Shown here: piece by piece, positions 7,086-15,740 of the stretch
Position numbering within the stretch: the first letter of the stretch is position 1
How the letters are laid out: each line of letters starts with the position of its first letter
Assembly: GCA_028683955.1 (NCBI GenBank)
Contig: JAQUGR010000001.1
Location: 186,001 to 250,000 of the forward strand
DNA: 64,000 nucleotides
Source of the DNA: Bacillota bacterium
GTDB lineage: Bacteria; Bacillota; TC1
Direction: 5' to 3'
The notes under the pieces: generated by a model
Seen by the model: only the letters and a program-made list of their open reading frames with translations
The model's database searches: none
What the model was told of the DNA's origin: nothing
Program-made: the position numbers and the translations under genes

Positions 7086-9806
7086 ATGACGGTAAATTTT
7101 AAAGTCAATAATAAAGAAATAGAAATTAACAATTTGGACAATTGGACCCTTTTAAAGATACTAAGAGAACATTTGAATTTAAAAGGTGCTAAATGCGGAT
7201 GTAAAACAGGAGACTGTGGGACATGTAGCGTTATTATTGATGGCGAATTAGTTAGAAGCTGTCTTGTATTAGGTAAAAACCTAGGTGGGAAATCTATCAA
7301 GACAATAGAATTTTATGAAGATGAAAAAATCAGAGAGTTACAAGAAGCATTTACTAGAAATGGAGCTGTACAATGTGGTTTCTGCACACCTGGTATGATA
7401 ATGGCAGCCTATAGTATTTTAGAAAAAAATCCTAAACCTACTATAAAAGAAATTAGAGAAGGATTGAAGTATAACTTATGTCGTTGTACAGGATATGAAA
7501 AAATTACCGATGCCATTTATGATGCTAGTGGACAAGTAAATATGAAAAAACACATAATAGCTAGTGCTTTTAATACTAATGTTGGAAAAAGCAAACCAGT
7601 TATGGGGGCTTTAGAAAAAGCACAAGGAAAAATGGAATATACAGATGATTTAGTATTTAATAACTTGTATCATGGAAAAATATTATTTGCACCAGCTGCT
7701 CATGGCTATATTAAAAGCATGAACATTGAAAAAGCAAGAAGTATTGAAGGTGTTTTAGATATAGTTACTTGTATGGATGATGAAAATTGGAGTAAAGATT
7801 TTAATTGTCATGTTACTTCACCATTTGAAGAACTGATAAGAAACGAAAAAATGTTTAACCGTCATTTTAGATATGACGGAGATAAAATAGCAGCAGTTGT
7901 TGCAGTAACAGAAGATATAGCACAACAAGCTGTTAAAGCAATAGAGTTTGAATACGAAGAATACCCAAGTGTGATATCAGTTGAAGCTGCAATGAATAAG
8001 GATAGCTATTCTATACATGAAGGTGGAAATGTTCCAGCTAAAGATATTGGTTATGAGGTGGGCAATGTTGAAGCGGCATTTAATGATAGTGAAATTATTT
8101 TTGAAAGAGATTATCACACACAAAAACAATCACATGGTATGATGGAACCTCATATTGCCATAGCAAATTATGACGGAGATATTTTAACACTATATGCTCC
8201 TACACAAAATGTATTTGGCTTTAGATCATTGATGACTGAAATTTTTGACTTGCCCTATAACAAAGTTAGGGTAATTAAAACAAATACTGGTGGGGCTTTT
8301 GGTGCAAAATCAGAAGTAATTGTAGAACATATAGCTTCATTACTAGCAATTAGAGTTAAAGGAACAGTTAAGGTTAATTTATCTAGAAAAGAAGAATTCT
8401 TATGTGGCAAAACTAGAACAGCCATTGATTTCAAAGTTAAATTTGGGGTTAAAGAAGGGAAGTTTAATAGTATGGATATTTATGCAATCCTTGATAGGGG
8501 AGCATATTTTGGTAGTTCCTTTGATTTAGCCTATGCATGGATGGACAAGGTATATAAACTTTATGAATGTGAAAATATAAAAACTAATACGGATTTAGTT
8601 TATACAAATACCCAAAATGCCGGGGCTGTTAGAGGTTATGGCGCGCCACAAGTTAACTTTGCTCGTGAAACTGCAATAAATGAATTTTGCAGACAACAAG
8701 GCTTAGATAAAGTGGAATTTAGACTTAATAATTTATTTGATAATGGATCGAAGGATATAGCTACAAAGGAAACAACAACTTCAGCTTTTGTTAAAGATTG
8801 TTTAAAAAGAGCTTATGAAATAGCCAATGAAAAAAGAAACAAATGGGAAGATGATGATTATTATTATGGGTTAGGTATTGCTGTTGGAGTACACGGTAAT
8901 GGTATTGGACTACCTGTTGTAGATTTTGCTTCTTCTTCAATAAAATATAATGCGGATGGTTCTGTTTTAGTGAATACAACAGTACACGATTTGGGACAAG
9001 GCTCAACAATCATGGTAAAGAAAATTGTTGCAGATGTACTTGGTATAGATGAAGAATTAGTTACAGTGCTAAATCCTGACACTAATACAAACTATTATAG
9101 TAATGGAGCATATGCTACAAGAGAGACTTGGGTAAATGGTGGTAGCGTAAAAGCAGCAGCAGAAGAATTAATAAGAGTAATTATACATGAAACAGCAGAA
9201 ATACATGAAAAAAATATAAGTGATTTAGTATATATTGATGGGAAGATTGCAACAAAAGCAGGTGATTTGGTGGCTACTGCTGCTGAAGTAGTGCTACATA
9301 GGATGCATAAACCACCATTTAAGGAAATTGAAGCTACTGTGCATTTTACTAATCCTCAAGTTCCAGGTTCTTATATGGCAAATATTGCAATCAGTAAAGT
9401 GAATAAAAAAACTGGAGAAGTAAAAGTAGACAAAATGATAGCTGTACATGATGTTGGAATAGCAATTAATCCGATGATGTTGGAAGGTCAAATTGAAGGT
9501 GGCATTCATATGGGATTGGGATTAGCCATAAGTGAAGAAATGACTTATAATAACAAAACAGGTAAATTAGATACAGTGAACTTTAAGAAATATAAAATGT
9601 TTAGGGCTTCTGATATGCCTGAAATATGTATCGAAATAGTTGGTGAACCAGATGCAGTAGGTCCATTTGGTGCTAAAGGTATTGGGGAAGCTGCATTAAC
9701 TGCAGTAGCTCCTTCAGTGATAGATAGTATTAATGAAGCAATAGGTAGCAATTTTAACAAACTACCTGTTTTACAAAAGGATATCAAAGAGTTTTTAGGG
9801 ATATAG
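7086..9806 (+). CDS. xdhD: Fused [2Fe-2S]/Moco molybdenum hydroxylase, XdhD-like
   Basis: 906 residues joining two subunits in one chain, as in E. coli XdhD (about 956). Residues 1-145 form the 2Fe-2S domain (C39, C44, C47, C59; C97, C100, C132, C134). From about residue 165 onward is the Moco domain, with GGAFGAKSE, GAVRGYGAPQ, QGSTIMVKKIVADVLG and FGAKGIGEAALTAV, including catalytic-type Glu868. The start ATG 7086 follows AAAGGAG. A 7-base inverted repeat (7049-7066) lies just upstream. No FAD domain is included, so it must use another electron partner, perhaps the 4338 subunit. It belongs to the same operon as the other two hydroxylases. Purine hydroxylation is likely; the exact ring position is unknown. 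Confidence 0.88.
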   Translation: MTVNFKVNNKEIEINNLDNWTLLKILREHLNLKGAKCGCKTGDCGTCSVIIDGELVRSCLVLGKNLGGKSIKTIEFYEDEKIRELQEAFTRNGAVQCGFCTPGMIMAAYSILEKNPKPTIKEIREGLKYNLCRCTGYEKITDAIYDASGQVNMKKHIIASAFNTNVGKSKPVMGALEKAQGKMEYTDDLVFNNLYHGKILFAPAAHGYIKSMNIEKARSIEGVLDIVTCMDDENWSKDFNCHVTSPFEELIRNEKMFNRHFRYDGDKIAAVVAVTEDIAQQAVKAIEFEYEEYPSVISVEAAMNKDSYSIHEGGNVPAKDIGYEVGNVEAAFNDSEIIFERDYHTQKQSHGMMEPHIAIANYDGDILTLYAPTQNVFGFRSLMTEIFDLPYNKVRVIKTNTGGAFGAKSEVIVEHIASLLAIRVKGTVKVNLSRKEEFLCGKTRTAIDFKVKFGVKEGKFNSMDIYAILDRGAYFGSSFDLAYAWMDKVYKLYECENIKTNTDLVYTNTQNAGAVRGYGAPQVNFARETAINEFCRQQGLDKVEFRLNNLFDNGSKDIATKETTTSAFVKDCLKRAYEIANEKRNKWEDDDYYYGLGIAVGVHGNGIGLPVVDFASSSIKYNADGSVLVNTTVHDLGQGSTIMVKKIVADVLGIDEELVTVLNPDTNTNYYSNGAYATRETWVNGGSVKAAAEELIRVIIHETAEIHEKNISDLVYIDGKIATKAGDLVATAAEVVLHRMHKPPFKEIEATVHFTNPQVPGSYMANIAISKVNKKTGEVKVDKMIAVHDVGIAINPMMLEGQIEGGIHMGLGLAISEEMTYNNKTGKLDTVNFKKYKMFRASDMPEICIEIVGEPDAVGPFGAKGIGEAALTAVAPSVIDSINEAIGSNFNKLPVLQKDIKEFLGI

Positions 9807-9819
9807 GGAAGGTGAACAG

Positions 9820-10293
9820 ATGAAAGATTGTAGATTAAAGATTAATGGTAAAAACTATAATGTTCAAGTAGAAGATAAGTGGACTTTGCTTTATGTATTA
9901 AGAGAAGTTTTAGGCTTGATGGGTACTAAAGAAGGTTGTGGGACATCTGATTGTGGAGCGTGTAAGGTTTTAGTTGATGGTAAAGCAATGAATTCTTGTA
10001 CTTTACTAGCACTAAAACTAGAAGGTAAAGCAATTACTACTATTGAAGGGCTTGGAAGTAGTGATAAACCTCATCCAATTCAAGAAGCATTTGTTGAAGC
10101 TGGAGCTGTTCAATGTGGTTTTTGCACACCAGGAATGATAATTTCAACAAAAGCATTACTTGATCAAAATAGTAATCCTAGTGAAGAGGAAATTCGAGAA
10201 GGTCTTTCTAAGAATCTTTGTAGGTGTACAGGTTATGTGAAAATTATAGATGCAGTACAACTAGCTGCTAAAAAAGTTAAGGAGTTGAAATAA
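9820..10293 (+). CDS. Molybdenum hydroxylase [2Fe-2S] subunit (second split enzyme)
   Basis: 157 residues, with the usual eight cluster cysteines: C40, C45, C48, C60 in the ferredoxin domain and C99, C102, C134, C136 in the helical domain (VQCGFCTPGM, NLCRCTGYV). It resembles the N-terminal domain of the fused protein upstream, down to the NLCRCTGY segment, which suggests duplication within the locus. Its stop at 10291-10293 is followed at once by the ATG of its Moco partner. It should deliver electrons from that subunit to an FAD protein or a ferredoxin. Confidence 0.9.
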   Translation: MKDCRLKINGKNYNVQVEDKWTLLYVLREVLGLMGTKEGCGTSDCGACKVLVDGKAMNSCTLLALKLEGKAITTIEGLGSSDKPHPIQEAFVEAGAVQCGFCTPGMIISTKALLDQNSNPSEEEIREGLSKNLCRCTGYVKIIDAVQLAAKKVKELK

Positions 10294-12531
10294 ATGAATA
10301 ATATAATTGGTTCAAGAACTCCAATAGATGATGCATTAGCTAAAGCAACAGGTGAAGCTACATATACCGCTGATATTAAATTAGCAAATATGTGTTATGG
10401 TAAATTAATTTTATCAACTATTGCGTTTGGTAAAGTTAAGTCAATTAATTATACTGAAGCTCTAAAAATAGAGGGTGTAATTGATGTATTGACATACAAG
10501 GATTTTCCTAATATAAAATATAACAGTGCTTTAAGATTTAAAGATCATGGTATTCTAAAAACAGAAACAGTAATATCTGAAACAGTTCGTTTTGTTGGTG
10601 ATAGAATAGGTTTGGTGATTGCTGAAAGTTTAGCAATAGCTGAAAAAGCTTTAAAACTTATAGAAGTAGAATATGAAGAATATAAACCAGTTTTTGATGA
10701 AGAAGAAGCTGCAACATCTAGTATTCAATTACATGAAGGCTTAAATAATAAAGTTGGAACAATCTCAACAGGTGCAGATGCAGAAACAGTTGCTGATTTA
10801 ATTAGCAAAGCAGATTTTATAATTGAAGATAAAATTAAGATTCCAATGGTAAATCATGTTTCCTTAGAAACTTATAGTGTAATAGGTGAGTATAGAAGTA
10901 AAAAAATTACTGTTTATGCTTCAACACAAAATTCATTTGCAGTAAGAGTTTTGATTTCTGATGTGTTTAATATGCCTCTAAATAAAGTGAGGGTTATACA
11001 ACCTACTCTTGGAGGAGCTTTTGGTGGTAAGTTAGAAGTTGTTACAGAACTAGTTGCTGCTGGAGCAGCTATGAAAGTTAAAAGACCAGTTAAGATTGTA
11101 TTATCAAGAAAAGAGAGCATGATAGCATCAAGAACAAGAAATGGAGCTACAATAGATGTTAAATCTGGTGTAAATAAAGATGGAACGATAGTAGCTACAG
11201 ATTTTAAAATATTAATAAATACAGGAGCATATGTAGGCTCTGGTATGAATGTTATTGGGGCAATGAGTCATAAATTATTAAAAGCATATAAATATCCTTT
11301 AAGGTATACTGGTAGCCCTGTAGTTACTAATACGCCAATTGCTGGTGCTATGAGAGGATATGGATCACCTCAAGCTTTTCTTGGGATGAATTTACATATT
11401 GATAAGATTGCAATGACACTAGGAGTGGATCCAGTAGAATTGAATATGAAACATATTGTGGATAAAAATGAAGTTGATATTCTTGCTTTTGGAAATCCAG
11501 AATTAAAAGCTTGTGTAACTAGAGGTAAAGAGCTGTTTGATTGGGAATCTAAGAAAAAAGAAATTTCAAAATTTAATAAAAAGAATCAAGACTTTATTAG
11601 AGGTATTGGATTTGGTATAGGAGCTCATGGAGCTGGTGTTTATCCAGCACATCAAGATTGTGTTAATCTATTACTAAGACTAAATGAAGATGGTTCATTT
11701 AATTATTGGTCAGCTAGTCATGATATGGGTAATGGTTCTTTAACTGCTCAAAAAATGATTATGTCAGAAGTATTAACAACTGATGTAGAAGATATTGAAG
11801 CAACACAAGTAAATACTGAAACTTGCCCATGGAACTTAGGTGACTACGCAAGTAGAGGAGTTTTTGTTGAAGGACAAGGTGCTTATAAATTAGCTGATGC
11901 TATGAAGAACCTTATTTTAGAAACTTCTGTTTTGAAATTTAAAGTTCATAAAGAGGCTTTATCTATAAAAGACAAAAAAGTATGGCTTGATGATAAACCA
12001 TTAGGTAGTTTTGGTGATATAGCAGTATATGCACAAACTACTTTACAAAAAGAATTATCTGTACTTGTTGATCATCATTCAATAGCTGGTAGAACATCAT
12101 ATGGTGCACATTTTGCTGAAGTTGAAATTAACAGGGAAAATGGAGCTGTGAAGGTTTTGGATTATGTGGCAGTACATGATTCTGGCACTATCATAAACAG
12201 ATATGGTATAGAAGGACAACTTGAAGGTGGAATACATATGGGTATTGGTTATGCTTTGAGTGAAAAGATGACATTTGATGAAAAAGGGAATTTGTTGGAA
12301 AATAACCTTAAAAAGTATCAAATCTTTAAATCAAATGAAATGCCTGAGATAAAAGTTGATTTTATTGAAACTGGAGATAATGGTGGACCATTTGGTGCTA
12401 AAAGTATTTCTGAATGTGCAACAGTACCATCAGCTCAAACTATAATAAATGCAGTTGCTAATGCAATTGGAGAACATACAAATACCATTCCAATTAGCAA
12501 AGAAGAGATATTAAATATCATAAACAAATAG
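10294..12531 (+). CDS. Molybdenum hydroxylase Moco-binding subunit (second split enzyme)
   Basis: 745 residues, a full-length large subunit. Motifs visible are GGAFGGKLE, GAMRGYGSPQ, MGNGSLTAQKMIMSEVL and FGAKSISECATVP. The Glu in the last motif (E707) fills the catalytic position, but the residue before it is Ser where most family members, including the other two here, have Gly. The gene begins directly after the 2Fe-2S gene with no gap, so the pair is surely co-translated. There is no partner FAD gene. The purine context suggests action on a different oxidation state or ring position from the other two hydroxylases. Confidence 0.88.
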   Translation: MNNIIGSRTPIDDALAKATGEATYTADIKLANMCYGKLILSTIAFGKVKSINYTEALKIEGVIDVLTYKDFPNIKYNSALRFKDHGILKTETVISETVRFVGDRIGLVIAESLAIAEKALKLIEVEYEEYKPVFDEEEAATSSIQLHEGLNNKVGTISTGADAETVADLISKADFIIEDKIKIPMVNHVSLETYSVIGEYRSKKITVYASTQNSFAVRVLISDVFNMPLNKVRVIQPTLGGAFGGKLEVVTELVAAGAAMKVKRPVKIVLSRKESMIASRTRNGATIDVKSGVNKDGTIVATDFKILINTGAYVGSGMNVIGAMSHKLLKAYKYPLRYTGSPVVTNTPIAGAMRGYGSPQAFLGMNLHIDKIAMTLGVDPVELNMKHIVDKNEVDILAFGNPELKACVTRGKELFDWESKKKEISKFNKKNQDFIRGIGFGIGAHGAGVYPAHQDCVNLLLRLNEDGSFNYWSASHDMGNGSLTAQKMIMSEVLTTDVEDIEATQVNTETCPWNLGDYASRGVFVEGQGAYKLADAMKNLILETSVLKFKVHKEALSIKDKKVWLDDKPLGSFGDIAVYAQTTLQKELSVLVDHHSIAGRTSYGAHFAEVEINRENGAVKVLDYVAVHDSGTIINRYGIEGQLEGGIHMGIGYALSEKMTFDEKGNLLENNLKKYQIFKSNEMPEIKVDFIETGDNGGPFGAKSISECATVPSAQTIINAVANAIGEHTNTIPISKEEILNIINK

Positions 12532-12586
12532 TTATGATGGTATTGAAATAAATAAATTGAAATATTATTGACAAGGAGGGTTAATG

Positions 12587-13261
12587 ATGCTGAAAATTTT
12601 AGGTATTTCTGGCAGTCCAAGAAAAGGGGCTACACTATTTGCCTTAGAACAAGCTTTAGAAGAAGCAAAAAGGATTCCAGGTGTTGAAACTGAAATCTGG
12701 AGTGTTAGAGGTAAAAAAATAAACTATTGTGTGCATTGCGATGCATGTGTAAGAGACAATGTTATGTGCATCATCAAAGATGATTTGCAAGAATTAGAAT
12801 CAAAAATTCTTGAAGCTGATGCAATTCTTATTGGATCACCTGTGTATGACATGAATGTTAGTGCACAATTACAAGCGGTATTTAATAGACTAAGACCTAT
12901 CTACTTAGTTCATCCTGGCAAATTGCAGAATAAAGTTGGAGCTGCACTTTCAACAGGCGGAACAAGACATGGTGGACAGGAAATAGTTAATATGAATATC
13001 TTGAATTTCTACTTAATGCATGAGATGTTGGCTTTTGGTGGACTGGGAGGTTGCTATAATGGCGGAACAGTTTGGTCAAGAGACAAAAAAGCTCAAGGTG
13101 TTATTGATGATGAAGTTGGCTTGGACGGGGTTAAAAGACTTGGTCTTGGTCTAGCTGAAGCAGCTATAGCAGCAAAGTATGGTAGAGAAAAATGGTTGGA
13201 AATGAAGAAAGATTATGAGAAAGACTTTATGATAGAGAAGTCACCTTTGAGAGATCATTAA
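12587..13261 (+). CDS. Iron-sulfur flavoprotein (NADPH-dependent FMN reductase family)
   Basis: About 224 residues with a flavodoxin-like fold. The N-terminal ILGISGSPRKGATL loop binds FMN phosphate, and GSPVYDMNVSAQLQAVFNRL is the second flavin segment. Between them is the compact cysteine motif C-x2-C-x2-C-x6-C (CVHCDACVRDNVMC), as in iron-sulfur flavoproteins of anaerobes, which bind one [4Fe-4S]. AAGGAGGG at 12573-12580 is better spaced for ATG 12587 than for ATG 12584. As the next gene after the hydroxylases it is a good candidate for an electron carrier to or from them, replacing the missing FAD subunits. That role is inferred. Confidence 0.82.
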   Translation: MLKILGISGSPRKGATLFALEQALEEAKRIPGVETEIWSVRGKKINYCVHCDACVRDNVMCIIKDDLQELESKILEADAILIGSPVYDMNVSAQLQAVFNRLRPIYLVHPGKLQNKVGAALSTGGTRHGGQEIVNMNILNFYLMHEMLAFGGLGGCYNGGTVWSRDKKAQGVIDDEVGLDGVKRLGLGLAEAAIAAKYGREKWLEMKKDYEKDFMIEKSPLRDH

Positions 13262-13361
13262 AAAGAATTAGTTGCTAAATTTTTATTAACGGAATTTGAA
13301 GTTAGGAACGTGCAAAATTTAATTAGGAAGAATAATTATAGTGAATGGGAGGACGGCGGTC

Positions 13362-14348
13362 ATGAAAAAAATTTATTTTTTGATTATCACACTAATATTA
13401 AGCTTCTTTTTGGTAGCATGTTCAAATGCTTCTAATGAAGAAACAAAAACATTTAAGGTAGGTTTATTACTTACTGGACCTTCAACTGATGGAGGATGGA
13501 ATCAATCAGCATATGATGGTTTAACTCAAATTAAAGATGAATTAGGCGCAGAAGTAAGCTATGCTGAAAGCGTTCAAGCAACAGATTATGAAAAAACAAT
13601 GAGAGAATATGCTAAAGATGGTAATAATCTTATTATTGGACATGGATATCAGTTCGTTTCAGCTGCAGAAGTTGTAGCGGCAGAATATCCTGATATTACT
13701 TTTATTGTTACAAGTGCAACAATAACAAATGATAAAAACTTAGGTTCAATTAACAATGCTTATACAGAAACAGGATTTCTTCAAGGTGCTTTTGCAGCCA
13801 TGATGACTAAGACAAATGTTGTAGCAGCTGTAGGCGGAATGGAAATTCCACCAATCGTTAATTGTTTAGCTGGATTTAAAGCTGGTGCTATTTATATCAA
13901 TCCAAATATTAAAGCACTATCAGCTGTAACAGGTAGTTTTGATGATGCTAATAAAGCACAAGAACAAGCTAAAGCTTTTATTGCTCAAGGAGCAGATGTC
14001 TTAATGGCGGATGCAAATCAAGCTGGTAGAGGTGTATATGTAGCTGCTGAAGAAAAAGGCCTTTGGGCTATTTCTTCTATCGCTGCTGAGTATGATGATT
14101 ATACAAAGGGTCTAATTGCTTGTGGAACAGCTGATATGGCGAAAGCTATATTCCAAACTGCTAAAGAAGTACAAGATGGCACTTATACAGCAGCTTACAA
14201 AGAAAATGGTATTAAAGAAGGAATATGTGATTTAACATATAGCCCAACTTTAAAATCAAATATTCCAGCAGAAGTTCTTGATAAAATTGATCAAATAAAA
14301 AAAGATATAGTTGATGGAAAAATCGACGTAGCAAAACTTATTGGTTAA
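13362..14348 (+). CDS. BMP-family (PnrA-like) substrate-binding lipoprotein 1
   Basis: 328 residues from ATG 13362, preceded by GGGAGG at 13347-13352. The upstream in-frame ATG (13341) would put seven polar residues before the signal peptide. The signal is MKKIYFLIITLILSFFLVAC with lipobox LVAC, so the mature protein is anchored outside the membrane. The body matches basic membrane protein/PnrA nucleoside-binding proteins (TGPSTDGGWNQSAYDG, GSFDDANKA, ADVLMADANQAGRGVY). The position in a purine operon fits nucleoside or purine uptake. The usual ABC ATPase and permease genes are not nearby. A very similar gene follows at 14594. Confidence 0.85.
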   Translation: MKKIYFLIITLILSFFLVACSNASNEETKTFKVGLLLTGPSTDGGWNQSAYDGLTQIKDELGAEVSYAESVQATDYEKTMREYAKDGNNLIIGHGYQFVSAAEVVAAEYPDITFIVTSATITNDKNLGSINNAYTETGFLQGAFAAMMTKTNVVAAVGGMEIPPIVNCLAGFKAGAIYINPNIKALSAVTGSFDDANKAQEQAKAFIAQGADVLMADANQAGRGVYVAAEEKGLWAISSIAAEYDDYTKGLIACGTADMAKAIFQTAKEVQDGTYTAAYKENGIKEGICDLTYSPTLKSNIPAEVLDKIDQIKKDIVDGKIDVAKLIG

Positions 14349-14451
14349 AATTTAGCTTTTACTCTTAACTAAAATTGTGGGTTAATAATTACAAATAGCA
14401 AAATGATCTCAAATGAAAACAATAACTGACTTTGATTATGTAGTCTAATAT

Positions 14452-14476
14452 CCAGGAGCTGCTTGGCAGCTCCTGG
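14452..14476 (+). other. Perfect GC-rich stem-loop between the two BMP genes
   Basis: CCAGGAGCTGC (14452-14462) pairs perfectly over 11 bases with GCAGCTCCTGG (14466-14476) around a TTG loop. No T-run follows, so it is not a standard terminator. A stable stem behind a lipoprotein gene may protect or mark the end of its mRNA, allowing differing protein levels within one operon. The rest of the 245-base gap is AT-rich, with a weaker CTTCTTT/AAAGAAG pairing further on and no gene. Confidence 0.7.
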
Positions 14477-14593
14477 GATAATAAAAATGAATATCTTCTT
14501 TTTTCTTTATAAGAAAGAAGTTTGTATTAAATCCTATAGGAATATAGGGAGACATTAATTAAACCGAAAAAAATAATTTTAGGAGGAAGAATT

Positions 14594-15583
14594 ATGATGA
14601 AAAAAGGATTATTATTAGTTTTAGCTATTTTCGCTGCTTTTGTATTAGTTGGTTGCGGAAATACTGCTGAAAAAAAAGAAGACTTAAAAGTTGCTCTTGC
14701 TTTGACTGGTTCAAAAACTGATGGTGGTTGGAACCAAACAGCGTATGAAGGCTTAGTACAAATCGAAGACAAATTAGGCGCTACAGTTGTTTACAGTGAG
14801 AATGTAACTGCAAGTGACTATGAGAGAGTTCTAAGAGACTATGCTAAAGATGGCAACACAGTTGTTATCGGACATGGTTATGAATTTTCAGATGCAGCTA
14901 TAGCAGTTGGTGCTGAATATCCAGATACATATTTTATTGTTACTAGTTCATCTGTAACAAATGATAAAAATGTTGGATCATTAAACAACAACTATCTACA
15001 AGCAGGCTTCATGCAAGGTGTATTCGCTGCTATGATGACTTCAAGTAATGTTGTTGCTGGCGTTGGTGGTGGACAAATTCCTCCAATCGTAGATGATTTA
15101 GCTGGATTTGTTGCTGGTGCAAAATACATCAATCCTGATATTAAAGCTTTAACAGCTATAACTGGAAGTTTTGATGATGCTAACAAAGCTAAAGAACAAG
15201 CATTGGCTTTCGTTAACCAAGGTGCTGATGTACTAATGGTTGATGCTGATGCTGGTGGTAGAGGCGTTTATGTTGCTGCTGAAGAAAAAGGATTATTTGC
15301 AATTGGTTCAATTGCAGCAGAATATGATCAATATTCTAAAAGTTTGATTTCATGTGCTACAGCTGATATGGCTACTGCAATTTACAGTACTGTAAAAGAA
15401 ATAGCTGATGGTACTTACACAGCACAATTTGAATTAAAAGGCGTTAAAGAAGGAATCGTTGATTTCACTTATAGCCCAACATTAGATTCAAAAATACCTC
15501 AAGCAGTAAAAGATAAAATTACTGAAGTTAAAGAAAAATTAGCTTCTGGTGAAATTGACGTTACTAAATTAATTGCTGAATAG
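14594..15583 (+). CDS. BMP-family (PnrA-like) substrate-binding lipoprotein 2
   Basis: 329 residues. AGGAGG at 14581-14586 precedes ATG 14594 (a second ATG follows at 14597). The signal peptide MMKKGLLLVLAIFAAFVLVGC has lipobox LVGC. It is a close paralog of the preceding lipoprotein: both have TDGGWNQ, RDYAKDGN or REYAKDGN, SFDDANKA, GRGVYVAAEEKGL and a similar SPTL..IP tail, so they arose by tandem duplication. PnrA-type proteins bind purine nucleosides, and the two copies may differ in ligand. No transporter permease is encoded next to them. Confidence 0.86.
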   Translation: MMKKGLLLVLAIFAAFVLVGCGNTAEKKEDLKVALALTGSKTDGGWNQTAYEGLVQIEDKLGATVVYSENVTASDYERVLRDYAKDGNTVVIGHGYEFSDAAIAVGAEYPDTYFIVTSSSVTNDKNVGSLNNNYLQAGFMQGVFAAMMTSSNVVAGVGGGQIPPIVDDLAGFVAGAKYINPDIKALTAITGSFDDANKAKEQALAFVNQGADVLMVDADAGGRGVYVAAEEKGLFAIGSIAAEYDQYSKSLISCATADMATAIYSTVKEIADGTYTAQFELKGVKEGIVDFTYSPTLDSKIPQAVKDKITEVKEKLASGEIDVTKLIAE

Positions 15584-15698
15584 AAAAATAGATTAAAATA
15601 TTAATTCGGGTTATAAAGATTAATGTCTGATTTATCTAGGTTGAATTGCTAATTAAAATTATTTGACTAGCAAGTCATTAATAAAAATAAATATAATG

Positions 15699-15719
15699 GG
15701 TGCGGGTAAAACCCGCACC
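15699..15719 (+). other. Perfect GC-rich stem-loop upstream of the M20 peptidase gene
   Basis: GGTGCGGGT (15699-15707) pairs with ACCCGCACC (15711-15719) around AAA. No T-run follows. It ends 11 bases before the GAGGG ribosome site of the peptidase, so it could affect translation start or be a processing point behind the BMP genes. It lies inside a longer open frame that begins at 15663, which is one reason to reject that earlier start. Confidence 0.65.
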
Positions 15720-15740
15720 ACATTAAAGAAGAGGGATGAT

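Noticed and set aside
15663-15740. N-terminal extension of the M20 peptidase
   Set aside because: It spans a perfect stem-loop, has no ribosome site, and the family begins near ATG 15741, which has GAGGG upstream.
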